NCBI GenBank assembly: GCA_038528385.1
Contig: JBCBET010000007.1
Location: 1 to 64,000 of the forward strand
From: Shimia_B sp038528385
GTDB taxonomy: Bacteria > Pseudomonadota > Alphaproteobacteria > Rhodobacterales > Rhodobacteraceae
Direction of reading: 5' to 3'
DNA: 64,000 nt
Positions within the stretch are counted from its first letter, which is position 1. Each line of letters begins with the position of its first letter. A program made the translations under genes and the position numbers. Shown in pieces: positions 42,146-51,024 of the stretch. The notes beneath the pieces are model-generated. The model was not told the origin of the DNA and ran no database searches. It was given only the letters and a program-made list of their open reading frames with translations.

Positions 42146-43183
42146 CTAGCCGCGCTCCATCTTGAAATGCGTGCGCATGAGCTCGCCTGGATTGGTCTGC
42201 GCCGCGAGGAGCGAAAGCTCGCCGCACAGGACGGTAGCCGCGCACATCACGGCGAGGCGCTGCGCGTTTTCGCCCGGCGCGCGGTCTTCCTTGCAGCCCA
42301 TGCGGGTGAGGTTCGTCTCGACCGTCTCGTTGCCCTTGCCCGAGCCCACGGAGCCCATGATCAGGTTGGGCAGCGTGCAGGAGAAATAGAGACACTCGGG
42401 CCGTGCTTCGGCATGGACGATGCCTTGCGAACCCTCGATGATGTTCGCCGCATCCTGGCCGGTGGCGAGGTAGTAGGCCAATAGCATGTTGGCGAAATGA
42501 GCATTGGCGGAGCGCAGCGAGCCGGCGATGATCCCACCGATCAGGTTCTTTTCGGTGTTGAGCTGCGCCATCTTCTCGGGCGTGGTCCGCAGGGTGTTCT
42601 CGCAAACGTCGCGCGGGATCTCGATTTCCGCCACGACGTATTTGCCGCGCCCATGGAGGCCGTTGACGGCGCTGACCTTCTTGTCGGTGCAGAAATTACC
42701 GGAGATGGAGGAATATTCGAGCTCCGGGTATTCCTGGAGGAGCCATCCCATCACGGCGTCGGCGGCACCGGTCACCATGTTGTGGCCCGATGCGTCCCCG
42801 GTCCGGCATTCGAAGCGGATGAAGAGCAGGTTGCCCACGACCTGCCGGTTCATCTCGATGAGTTTGGCGAACCGGGACGTCGTGGCGATGACCTTTTGCA
42901 GGTCGTCGTGACGTGCTTCGATGGATTGCCAGGCGGTAAAGGCTGCCGCCGCGTCCTTGGCCCGCAGGATGATCGAGCGGGTCATCCTTTCGTCAACGAG
43001 CGTGCACCGGATGCCACCGCATTTCCGGCTCACGCGCGCGCCACGTCCGGTCGAGGGCCAGAGCGGCGTCTCGTAGGTGGCCATGGGCACGCTCACCTGC
43101 TCGTTCATCACGTTGCCGGTGATTGCGATCGGGCCGACCCATTGCGTCGGAATGGGGGTAAGCTCTTGAATGTGCTGCTTCAT
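42146..43183 (-). CDS. mvaA: Hydroxymethylglutaryl-CoA reductase
   Basis: A 345-residue reductase that makes mevalonate from HMG-CoA. The pattern follows the HMG-CoA reductase order: VGPIAITGNVMNEQVSVPMA (catalytic Glu replaced in the usual ENVIG position by a TYETPLWPS block), then CRTGDASGHNM (the DAMGMNM-like Asp), a Lys in TDKKVSAVN, and GSVGSGKGNETVETN. It is the first, rate-setting gene of the operon. A GGGAG site precedes the ATG. Two PpsR-like sites lie 50-90 bases upstream. The idi gene found next to mvaA in Paracoccus is not here. Confidence 0.93.
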   Translation of the reverse strand: MKQHIQELTPIPTQWVGPIAITGNVMNEQVSVPMATYETPLWPSTGRGARVSRKCGGIRCTLVDERMTRSIILRAKDAAAAFTAWQSIEARHDDLQKVIATTSRFAKLIEMNRQVVGNLLFIRFECRTGDASGHNMVTGAADAVMGWLLQEYPELEYSSISGNFCTDKKVSAVNGLHGRGKYVVAEIEIPRDVCENTLRTTPEKMAQLNTEKNLIGGIIAGSLRSANAHFANMLLAYYLATGQDAANIIEGSQGIVHAEARPECLYFSCTLPNLIMGSVGSGKGNETVETNLTRMGCKEDRAPGENAQRLAVMCAATVLCGELSLLAAQTNPGELMRTHFKMERG

Positions 43184-43232
43184 TTATGTCTCCCAGGCGG
43201 CGGACAGATTGCGGACGGCCCGGCCCTCCCAG

Positions 43233-43273
43233 TGTAAACTTGATCTGACACTATGTGTCCAGATATATTTACA
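43233..43273 (-). promoter_or_regulatory. Twin TGT-N12-ACA (PpsR/CrtJ-type) sites over the mvaA promoter
   Basis: Two sites matching the PpsR/CrtJ consensus TGT-N12-ACA lie side by side: TGTAAACTTGATCTGACA at 43233-43250 and TGTCCAGATATATTTACA at 43256-43273. They are near mirror copies of each other around base 43253, where GACAC-TAT-GTGTC forms a perfect inner dyad. Read toward mvaA, TGGACA (43261-43256) and TTTACA (43238-43233) are 17 bases apart and could be the -35 and -10, so both sites would cover the promoter. Confidence 0.65.
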
Positions 43274-43443
43274 TGGGGCTGGCGGCCAATTCATATGTGT
43301 TACGCGCAAGAAGCTCCTGCGGACCTAGACTTCGACTTGCCAAAACGACGCATGCTCAAGGTGCTCCTGAACACCAGAACGTCCGGATAGCAAGGCCTTG
43401 CCGATCCCATCCCCGCGGGCTCCGAATTGGTGCGTGTTGTCGC

Positions 43444-44928
43444 TCACGCGAGCGTCTCGAGATAGGCTTCCGCCGCGGCCAGGTGCGCGTCGCGCTTCCC
43501 GGCCTCCATGCGTTCTGCCGTCCGGCACATCATGGCCCAGCGTGGATTGTTTCCCAGCTCGTCCTTGTGCTGCCAGATGAACCGCCAATAGAGACCGTCC
43601 CAGGTGGTCGCCCAATCGCCCTGTTTCCAGTTCGACATCTTCTTGATGTAGTTCGAGCCGGAGAAGTAGGGCTTCGTCGTGATCAGCCCGCCATCGGCAT
43701 GCTGGCTCATGGCGTAGGTGTTGGGGACCATCACCCAGTCGTAGCTGTCGATGAACATCTCCATGAACCAGCGATAGACCTCGTCGGGGTCGATCTCGCA
43801 CAGGAACATAAACCCGCCGAGGACCATGAGACGCTCGATATGGTGGCAATAGCCCGTCTCGAGGATCCGATGGATCGTGTCATCGATTGGGTCGATGCCG
43901 GTCGTACCGTCGTAGAAGCTTGCCGGCATCTTCCTCTCGTGGCCCCAGTGATTGGTGGTACGCATGCGCACATGCAGGTCCTCGTAGGTCGCGCGCATGA
44001 ATTCCCGCCAGCCGATGATCTGGCGCACGAACCCTTCAAGGGAGTTCAGCGGGATGTCGTGGCGTGCGGCATGGTCGAGCGTCGCGTCGAGCACCTGTCG
44101 GGGTGAGAGAAGACCGGTATTGAGCATCGGCGTCAACACACCGTGCCAGAGCCAGGTCTCCCCCATCACGATCGCGTCCTCGTAGTCACCAAAGAGCACG
44201 AAGCGCTCTGTGAGAAACGTGTCGAGCCACGCAGCCGCCTCATCGTGGCTGGTGGGGTAGATGAGCGTGTCAAGCCGCCCGTAGTTGTCGGCGAAGTCAC
44301 TCACTACGCTGTCCCGCGCCTCGAGGTCTTCCGGCGCTCGATTGAGGGAAGGCAAGGCGGGGATCTGGTCCATCATCTTCGCGGGCACTTTCTTGCGGTT
44401 GTCTTCGTCGAAGGACCACTGGCCGCCCACCGGATCGGCACCGTCCATCAGGACGTCAAGGCGCCGCCGCTGCGCCTTGTAATAGTCGGCCATGAACCAG
44501 GACTTCTTTCCGCTCTTGTAGTGGGCGTTGTCCTCGTAACTGTTGAGGAAGAGCGGGGTCGGCAAAATCTCCAACCTAGCCCCGGCGGCGCGGGCGGCGG
44601 CGCGCAGGCGCTTTTCCAGCGTGTGATCGACGACGTCGCAGGCGACGATGGTGTCGGACCCGAGCGCCGTTATCGTCTCAGAGAGCATCGATGTCTCGCG
44701 CATGTACCGGGCGATCGACACGTCCAGCCCACGCTCTTCCAAGAGGGATTTGTACCGGGCCATGGTCGCCCGGTGAAACCAGAGCTTTTGCTTGTGAAAA
44801 ACCGCCGGGTACATCGGATCGCCGAAAAAGAGCGGCTCCTCCACCAAAACCACGGAGGCAGGCTCGTGGTCGAGCCCGGGATGGTCCTCGAACAATTGAT
44901 TGGGAAAGATGATCAGCGATGTCGTCAC
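43444..44928 (-). CDS. Cryptochrome/photolyase family protein lacking most Fe-S cysteines
   Basis: A 494-residue protein of the bacterial cryptochrome / (6-4) photolyase (FeS-BCP-related) family. The N-terminal alpha/beta antenna domain starts SLIIFPNQLFEDHP. The FAD-binding helical domain has SLEGFVRQIIGWREFMR, HHIERLMVLGGF and NTYAMSQHADGG. The family usually binds a [4Fe-4S] cluster through four Cys. Here the first is kept (Cys361 in GYCHHIERL) but the region after SNYIKKMSN (residues ~430-450) has no Cys at all, so the cluster is likely absent. The GTG start follows GGAGG. It may repair UV lesions or act as a light sensor. Confidence 0.85.
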   Translation of the reverse strand: MTTSLIIFPNQLFEDHPGLDHEPASVVLVEEPLFFGDPMYPAVFHKQKLWFHRATMARYKSLLEERGLDVSIARYMRETSMLSETITALGSDTIVACDVVDHTLEKRLRAAARAAGARLEILPTPLFLNSYEDNAHYKSGKKSWFMADYYKAQRRRLDVLMDGADPVGGQWSFDEDNRKKVPAKMMDQIPALPSLNRAPEDLEARDSVVSDFADNYGRLDTLIYPTSHDEAAAWLDTFLTERFVLFGDYEDAIVMGETWLWHGVLTPMLNTGLLSPRQVLDATLDHAARHDIPLNSLEGFVRQIIGWREFMRATYEDLHVRMRTTNHWGHERKMPASFYDGTTGIDPIDDTIHRILETGYCHHIERLMVLGGFMFLCEIDPDEVYRWFMEMFIDSYDWVMVPNTYAMSQHADGGLITTKPYFSGSNYIKKMSNWKQGDWATTWDGLYWRFIWQHKDELGNNPRWAMMCRTAERMEAGKRDAHLAAAEAYLETLA

Positions 44929-45135
44929 GTCTACCTCCGGTGCGGAGGGCAGAAGTTAAGCGCATTCAGGCGGGGGGCCAGTGGGCTGGCGCGAAAAAGC
45001 CGCTCGGGTCCCGCGCGACACCCGTGCCGAAATGTCACGATTATCGATGCCTCCTCAACAGCTCCAATAGTTGTCTTTTCACATGGGGATGAACGTGTAG
45101 GCTGCTTCTTGTGAGGGAGGAAAGGTAGCGACGCG

Positions 45136-46452
45136 TTGAGCGGTACACCAACTTCGGCGGCGATCAGCGATCATGCACTGGCTGATCGCGTCGCTGAGCT
45201 AGAACGACGCCTCGCCACCGATGGCCTCACGGGAGCTCGCTCCCGGGATTACTTCATCGAACATTATGCTGGCTTCGCGGAGCGACACGGATCGCTGTTC
45301 TTCATCGATCTCGATAACTTCAAGAGCGTCAACGACTACTACGGCCACAGTGCGGGCGACGAGCTACTGCGCCGCCTCGTGGGCGCGATAAAGAGCGTCA
45401 TCGCGCCGGAGGACTTCATCGCACGTATCGGAGGCGATGAGTTCGTGATCCTGTCGCGAAAAACCGGCCCCCGCGAGGTTGACCGGCTGGCGCAAGCGAT
45501 CCTCGAGGCCTGCGGAGCCGCGGAGATCCAGGTGGGCGAGCTCAAGGTGAGCCGCGGGGCCTCCATCGGATGTCTGCGCCTGCGGCCCGGCCTGGAGGTC
45601 CACGGTGCCATTGACCTGGGCGATACCGGGATGCGCTACGCCAAGAACCTCGGGAAGAACCAAGTCTACCATCTCAACACGTCCGACGATTCCTTCGTGG
45701 CCCTCATGCCCAGCGTGGACGAGCTCAAACTCGGGCTCGAGCGCTCCGAGGTCGGCTACTACCTGCAGCCCATCGTGTGTTGCCGCCGGCGGGAGATCGC
45801 TGGCTATGAGGCGCTCTTGAGGTGGGAGCGTCCCGACGGGCAGGTCCTTCCACCTGCCCAATTCCTCGACACGATGACTGAGGCCTACACCAAGGACGCC
45901 AAGCCGCCGCTCGAATTCGCCCGCCAGGCCGCGCGCTGGGTGACCCAAGATCAGGGGCTTTTCTGCTGCCTCAATGTCTCCATGCAGTTTCTCGAACGGA
46001 TCTCGGACGGCGATGCCGGTTGGATCGAGGCCGAACTCATCGGAGATGTGCCTCGCGAAAACATCGTCTTCGAAATCACCGAAGCCGTGATGGAGACCGC
46101 AGAGGAAGCCGTGGCTAAAACGGTCCGCAGCCTGCGACGGAGCGGTATCAAGATTGCCCTCGATGATTTCGGCGTGGGTGCCTCGAATCTCGAGCGTCTT
46201 CAGATGCTCCAAGTGGACATGATCAAGATCGACCGCCGGTTCGTACGAGGCATCGACACCGATAGAAAGACGCGCGACCTCCTCGCGGGGATGATCGAGA
46301 TCAGCCACAAAGCCGGGGCGCTCGTGGTGTGCGAAGGGATCGAGGAGGCCCGGCAATTTGACATCGTGCGCGAGCTGGGCGCGGACCTCGCCCAGGGCTT
46401 CTTCCTCGGCAAGCCGGAGCCCTACCAGCGGGGCGGATCGGGTGCGGAATAG
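45136..46452 (+). CDS. GGDEF-EAL cyclic-di-GMP turnover protein
   Basis: A 438-residue cytoplasmic protein with no membrane segment. A short N-terminal helix (residues ~10-27) is followed by a GGDEF domain with the intact motif RIGGDEF (99-103), then an EAL domain with YEALLRW (225-227), NVSMQFL, FEITEAV, ALDDFGVG, IKIDRRF, CEGIEE and AQGFFLGKPEP. All metal and substrate residues of an active phosphodiesterase are seen. The RxxD inhibitory site five residues before GGDEF is not present. The start is probably TTG 45136, with GGAGGAAAGG upstream. It is divergent from the cryptochrome-family gene. Confidence 0.88.
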   Translation: MSGTPTSAAISDHALADRVAELERRLATDGLTGARSRDYFIEHYAGFAERHGSLFFIDLDNFKSVNDYYGHSAGDELLRRLVGAIKSVIAPEDFIARIGGDEFVILSRKTGPREVDRLAQAILEACGAAEIQVGELKVSRGASIGCLRLRPGLEVHGAIDLGDTGMRYAKNLGKNQVYHLNTSDDSFVALMPSVDELKLGLERSEVGYYLQPIVCCRRREIAGYEALLRWERPDGQVLPPAQFLDTMTEAYTKDAKPPLEFARQAARWVTQDQGLFCCLNVSMQFLERISDGDAGWIEAELIGDVPRENIVFEITEAVMETAEEAVAKTVRSLRRSGIKIALDDFGVGASNLERLQMLQVDMIKIDRRFVRGIDTDRKTRDLLAGMIEISHKAGALVVCEGIEEARQFDIVRELGADLAQGFFLGKPEPYQRGGSGAE

Positions 46453-46482
46453 AAAAAGGCCGCGCAGTTTCCCACACGGCCT
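46453..46482 (-). terminator. Candidate terminator of the nqr operon
   Basis: AGGCCG at 46457-46462 pairs with CGGCCT at 46477-46482 over a 14-base loop. Read leftward, the stem is followed by a run of five T. It sits 22 bases after the nqrF stop. The stem is short, so this is a moderate call. Confidence 0.5.
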
Positions 46483-46503
46483 CCAAGATCTCGTCGGAAT
46501 GGC

Positions 46504-47727
46504 TTAACCGCCGAAGTCGTCCAGCATGATGTCCTCACGATCCACGCCCAGATCGAGGAGCATATTGATCACAGACTGGTTCATGATCGGCGGGCCGCAC
46601 ATGTAGAACTCGCAGTCCTCCGGCGCCGGGTGATTCTTGAGGTATTCATCGAAAAGAACGTTGTGGATGAACCCGGTATAGCCGCCCCAATTGTCGTCGG
46701 GCAGCGCGTCCGACAGGGCCACGTGCCACTCGAAGTTATCGAATTGCTCGGCGAGCTGGTCAAAATCTTCGACGAAGAACATCTCCCGCTTCGACCGCGC
46801 CCCGTACCAGAAGCTGATTTTGCGGTCGCGGTTCTCCAGCCGCTTCAACTGGTCGAAGATGTGGGAACGCATGGGCGCCATACCCGCGCCACCACCGATG
46901 AACACCATTTCCTTTTGCGTGTCTCGCGCGAAGAACTCGCCGAAGGGGCCAGAGATGGTGACCTTGTCGCCCGGCTTCAGGCTGAAGATGTAGGACGACA
47001 TCTTGCCCGGCGGGATACCTTCCGTGCGCGGCGGCGGCGTCGCGATCCGCACGTTGAGCATGATGAGGCCTTTTTCATCGGGATAGTTCGCCATGGAATA
47101 GGCGCGTTCGATGGGCTCGTTCACCTTGGACTCGTACTGCCAGATGTTGAACTTGTCCCAGTCCTCCCGATACTCCTCCTGCACGTCGAAATCCTTGAAT
47201 TTCACGTGGTGCGCCGGAGCCTCGATCTGGATGTAGCCGCCTGCGCGGAAGGCGACGTCTTCACCCTCCGGGAGCTCCAACACGAGGTTCTTGATGAAGG
47301 TGGCGACGTTCTCGTTGGAGCGCACGGTGCACTGCCACTTCTTGACGCCGAAGACCTCTTCGGGGACCTCGATCTTCATGTCTTGCTTGACGGCCACCTG
47401 GCAGGAGAGGCGATCCCCGCCCTGAGCCTCACGCTTGGTGATGTGGCTCTCTTCCGTCGGGAGGATGGAGCCTCCCCCCTCGTGGATTTTCACGCGGCAC
47501 TGCGCGCAGGTACCACCGCCACCGCAGGCGGAGGGGACGAAAAGCTTTTGCTCCGCCAACGTCTGCAGCAGCTTGCCACCCGCAGGCACGGAGATCGTCT
47601 TCTCCCCGTTGATTTCGATGTTCACATTGCCCGACGACACGAGACGCGAGCGCGCGCCCAAAATCACCATCACGAGCGCAAGCACGATCGCGGTAAAGAG
47701 GGCGATGCCAAGTCCGAGAGTTGCCAT
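46504..47727 (-). CDS. nqrF: Na+-translocating NADH:quinone reductase subunit F
   Basis: A 407-residue subunit where NADH enters the pump. An N-terminal membrane segment (residues ~3-24) is followed by a [2Fe-2S] ferredoxin domain with SACGGGGTCAQC and a later LSC. The FAD domain has the motif RAYSMANYP, and the NADH site GGGAGMAPMRSH. It is the last gene of nqrABCDEF. Its length and domain order match Vibrio NqrF. Confidence 0.96.
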   Translation of the reverse strand: MATLGLGIALFTAIVLALVMVILGARSRLVSSGNVNIEINGEKTISVPAGGKLLQTLAEQKLFVPSACGGGGTCAQCRVKIHEGGGSILPTEESHITKREAQGGDRLSCQVAVKQDMKIEVPEEVFGVKKWQCTVRSNENVATFIKNLVLELPEGEDVAFRAGGYIQIEAPAHHVKFKDFDVQEEYREDWDKFNIWQYESKVNEPIERAYSMANYPDEKGLIMLNVRIATPPPRTEGIPPGKMSSYIFSLKPGDKVTISGPFGEFFARDTQKEMVFIGGGAGMAPMRSHIFDQLKRLENRDRKISFWYGARSKREMFFVEDFDQLAEQFDNFEWHVALSDALPDDNWGGYTGFIHNVLFDEYLKNHPAPEDCEFYMCGPPIMNQSVINMLLDLGVDREDIMLDDFGG

Positions 47728-47739
47728 GGAAAGCGTCTC

Positions 47740-48348
47740 CTAGAGTTTGACGCCGGAGAAGGACATGAACGCCATGGCCATCAATCCGGCAGTAATGAAA
47801 GTGATCCCGAGGCCTTGCAGGCCGTCTGGAATGTCCGAGTACTTCAGCTTCTCGCGCACCCCCGCCATGGCGGTGATGGCCAGTGCCCAGCCGAACCCGG
47901 AGCTCACTCCGTAGGTGACCGATTCTGCGAAATTGTAGGACCGTTCCACCATAAAGAGTGACCCGCCGAGAATGGCGCAGTTCACCGTGATAAGCGGTAG
48001 GAAGACCCCCAGCGCGTTGTAGAGCGGCGGGAAGTACTTATCGAGCACCATCTCCAGGATCTGCACCAAGGCTGCGATAACCCCGATATAGGAAATCAGG
48101 CCGAGAAATGTGAGGTCCACGTCGCTGAAGCCCGCCCAGCTCAGCGCGCCGGGCGCGAGCAGGTAGTTCAGGATCAGGTTGTTCGCGGGCACCGTGATGG
48201 CCTGCACGATCATCACCGAGATACCGAGGCCGATGGCCGTCGCGATCTTCTTGGACACGGCGATGAAGGTACACATGCCCAGGAAAAAGGAGAGCGCGAG
48301 GTTCTCGACGAAGATGGCCTTTACGGCCAGGGACAGAAGGCCTTCCAT
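47740..48348 (-). CDS. nqrE: Na+-translocating NADH:quinone reductase subunit E
   Basis: A 202-residue inner-membrane subunit with six segments. Cys26 (FFLGMC) and Cys124 (TVNCAILGG) lie at the positions that bind the membrane-embedded iron centre shared with NqrD. ATG 48348 touches the nqrD stop by one base. Confidence 0.95.
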   Translation of the reverse strand: MEGLLSLAVKAIFVENLALSFFLGMCTFIAVSKKIATAIGLGISVMIVQAITVPANNLILNYLLAPGALSWAGFSDVDLTFLGLISYIGVIAALVQILEMVLDKYFPPLYNALGVFLPLITVNCAILGGSLFMVERSYNFAESVTYGVSSGFGWALAITAMAGVREKLKYSDIPDGLQGLGITFITAGLMAMAFMSFSGVKL

Positions 48349-49001
48349 CAGTGTGCCTCCACCGTCTGGATCTTGAACTCACGCTCTTCGACCTGCTCTG
48401 GCTTCCAGGTGCGGAAGGCCCAGATGATCAAGCCGATGACGAAGAACGCCGAGGGCGGAAGGAGAAGCAGACCATTCGGCACATACCACCCGCCGTTGTT
48501 CACCGTCTCGAAGACAGTGAAGCCGAACAGCGAGCCGGAGCCGAATAGTTCGCGCACAAAGCCCACCATCATGAGGATGAGGCCGTAGCCCAGCCCGTTG
48601 CCCACACCGTCGATGAAGGACGGGATCGGCGCATTCTTCATGGCGAAGGCTTCGGCGCGGCCCATCACGATGCAGTTCGTGATGATGAGGCCGACGAAGA
48701 CCGAAAGCGTCTGGCTGATCTCGAAGGCGTAGGCCCGCAGGAACTGGTCCACGATGATCACGAGCGAGGCGATGATCACCATCTGCACGATGATTCGGAT
48801 GGAACCCGGGATCTGGTTGCGCAGCATAGAGATGAACATCGACGCAAAGGCGGTCACGAAGATCACCGCGAGGCTCATCACCGCTGCGACCTGCAGCGAG
48901 GATGTCACCGCGAGCGCCGAGCAAATGCCCAGCACCTGAAGGGTGATCGGGTTGTTGTCGACCATGGGGTCGACGAGCATTTCGCGTTTGGTTTGGGCCA
49001 T
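48348..49001 (-). CDS. nqrD: Na+-translocating NADH:quinone reductase subunit D
   Basis: A 217-residue inner-membrane subunit with six segments, homologous to NqrE in inverted topology. Cys27 (VLGICSAL) and Cys110 (IITNCIVMGRAEA) match the two cysteines that share the intramembrane iron centre with NqrE. Its start overlaps the nqrC stop by one base. Confidence 0.95.
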   Translation of the reverse strand: MAQTKREMLVDPMVDNNPITLQVLGICSALAVTSSLQVAAVMSLAVIFVTAFASMFISMLRNQIPGSIRIIVQMVIIASLVIIVDQFLRAYAFEISQTLSVFVGLIITNCIVMGRAEAFAMKNAPIPSFIDGVGNGLGYGLILMMVGFVRELFGSGSLFGFTVFETVNNGGWYVPNGLLLLPPSAFFVIGLIIWAFRTWKPEQVEEREFKIQTVEAH

Positions 49002-49822
49002 TAGGATACCCCTCCTTCGCTGAGCCTGGCGAGGAACGGCGCGTAGCCTTCTTCACCGAGCCAGAAACGCACCAGGTTGTCCACGCCGACCGAGGTCAGC
49101 GTCGCACCGGCAAGCGCGTCAATGTGATAGTCCTCGCCCGCCGCAGGTACGGTCTTGGCCACGGTGATCTCGAGGTCTCCCTCGGCATCGCGGATCTGCT
49201 TTCCGTTCCACTGGGCGCGCCAACGCGGGTTGTCCACTTCGGCGCCCAAGCCGGGCGTCTCGGCGTGCTGGTAGAACTGCAGGCCGAAGATGTCGTTGCC
49301 GTTCTCCTCGATGGCGATGAAGCCGTAGAGCGTCGACCAGAGACCGTAGCCGTGGATGGGCAGGATCACCTTGTCCACGGCCCCGGCATCGTCGCGCAGC
49401 AGATAGACCGTGCGGTAGAGCGCCTGGCGGCCTATCCCAGCCGGATCATCGCTGAGCGCGCGGCTCAGCCCCGGATCCTCCGCCGCGGCCGCATCATCGA
49501 AACTTACCGCGTCGAACTCAGGGGAGAACTCACCGGTCGTCAGGTTGAGCACCTGCGGCTCGAACGCCTCGAAGGCTTCAGCCACCGGCACGCTTTCATC
49601 GTACACACCAGCCACCTGGAGAACGTTGAGGCGCATGTTGCGGACCTCATTGACCTCCTGCGTGGGGCGCAGCGAAACCGCCGCGGCTGACACCACGAGC
49701 GACGCCACGAGACAGAGCGAGACTGCGACGACGATCGTCTTGCCCACGCTATCGGGTGGAGCCGCCAAAAAGCGGCTGATGAAGCCCTTGGGTTTCTCTT
49801 CGTTTGGCATGTCAGACGGCAT
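49001..49822 (-). CDS. nqrC: Na+-translocating NADH:quinone reductase subunit C
   Basis: A 273-residue subunit with one membrane segment (about residues 28-50) and a periplasmic FMN domain. The flavinylation motif DALAGATLT ends at Thr243, to which ApbE would attach FMN through a phosphoester bond. The ATG at 49822 has GGAGG upstream at nine bases and overlaps nqrB by eleven bases. Confidence 0.95.
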   Translation of the reverse strand: MPSDMPNEEKPKGFISRFLAAPPDSVGKTIVVAVSLCLVASLVVSAAAVSLRPTQEVNEVRNMRLNVLQVAGVYDESVPVAEAFEAFEPQVLNLTTGEFSPEFDAVSFDDAAAAEDPGLSRALSDDPAGIGRQALYRTVYLLRDDAGAVDKVILPIHGYGLWSTLYGFIAIEENGNDIFGLQFYQHAETPGLGAEVDNPRWRAQWNGKQIRDAEGDLEITVAKTVPAAGEDYHIDALAGATLTSVGVDNLVRFWLGEEGYAPFLARLSEGGVS

Positions 49823-51020
49823 GTCGACGCGCCCTCCTACGGATGTTTGCTTGCACCACGAAGTAGTCGATGAGCGGTGCGAATACGTTCCCGAACAAGA
49901 TGGCCAGCATCATACCCTCGGGGAATGCCGGGTTGATGACACGGATCATCACGACCATGAAACCGATGAGCGCGCCGTAGATCCAGCGGCCCGCGTTGGT
50001 ATGCGAGGCGGAGACCGGCTCGGTAGCCATGAACACCATGCCGAAGGCGAAGCCGCCCATCACAAGATGCCAGTGCCAAGGCATGGCGAACATTGGATTG
50101 GTGTCGGACCCGATGAGGTTCAAAAGCAACGTGAACGCGATGGTACCGAGCATTACCCCGACGGGAATCCGCCAGTTCACGATCTTTGTGGCCAAGAGGA
50201 AGACGAGACCGAGCAGGATCGCCGCGGTCGACGTTTCGCCCATGGACCCCGGGATGAAGCCCCAGAAGTGATCCCACCACGTCCCCGTCGTGCCTGCGAG
50301 CTCTTGGAAACCATCGGACGCAGCAATCGCGAGCGACGTGGCGCCCGTGTAGCCATCGACCGCGATCCAGACGCTGTCACCAGACATTTGCGCAGGATAC
50401 GCGAAGTAGAGGAAGGCTCGAGCGGTCAGCGCAGGGTTCAGGAAGTTTTTGCCGGTCCCGCCGAAGACCTCCTTGCCGATGATCACGCCGAAGATGATGC
50501 CGAGCGCGACCTGCCAGAGAGGCACGGTTGCGGGCAGGATCAGCGCGTAAAGCATGGAGGTCACAAGGAAACCCTCGTTGACCTCGTGGCCGCGCACGAC
50601 GGAAAAGATCACCTCGCAGATACCGCCCGCCACCACGGTCACCGCGTAGATCGGCAGGAAATAGAGGAACCCGTGCATGAAGTTCGCGAAGTGGTTGGCC
50701 GGGTTGACGCCGATGCCAGACACACTCAGCGCCCAGGCACGCCATCCCGTGGGTTCTATGCCCGACACCGCGAGCGCCTCGTTGGCCTGCAGACCGACAT
50801 TCCAGAGTCCAAGCAGGATCGCGGGGAACGTGGCGAGCACCACGTAGATCATGATCCGCTTCATATCGATGTAGGACCGTGCGTGCGGCGCAGCGGTCGT
50901 GACCGTCTTCGGCGTGAAGAGGAAACTCTCCACCATTTCGTAGATGGGGAAGTACTTCTCGTACTTACCACCCTTCTCGAATTGCGGCTCTATACGGTCG
51001 AAAAAGTCGCGGGCACCCAT
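49812..51020 (-). CDS. nqrB: Na+-translocating NADH:quinone reductase subunit B
   Basis: A 402-residue membrane subunit with about ten segments, part of the sodium path. The FMN attachment motif appears as DGYTGATSLA, where the Thr in GAT carries covalent FMN. The quinone and riboflavin region includes FGGTGKNFLNPALTARAFLYF. I choose ATG 51020; the longer upstream frame is a shadow of nqrA. It begins four bases after the nqrA stop. Confidence 0.95.
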   Translation of the reverse strand: MGARDFFDRIEPQFEKGGKYEKYFPIYEMVESFLFTPKTVTTAAPHARSYIDMKRIMIYVVLATFPAILLGLWNVGLQANEALAVSGIEPTGWRAWALSVSGIGVNPANHFANFMHGFLYFLPIYAVTVVAGGICEVIFSVVRGHEVNEGFLVTSMLYALILPATVPLWQVALGIIFGVIIGKEVFGGTGKNFLNPALTARAFLYFAYPAQMSGDSVWIAVDGYTGATSLAIAASDGFQELAGTTGTWWDHFWGFIPGSMGETSTAAILLGLVFLLATKIVNWRIPVGVMLGTIAFTLLLNLIGSDTNPMFAMPWHWHLVMGGFAFGMVFMATEPVSASHTNAGRWIYGALIGFMVVMIRVINPAFPEGMMLAILFGNVFAPLIDYFVVQANIRRRARRHAV

Positions 51021-51024
51021 GGGT

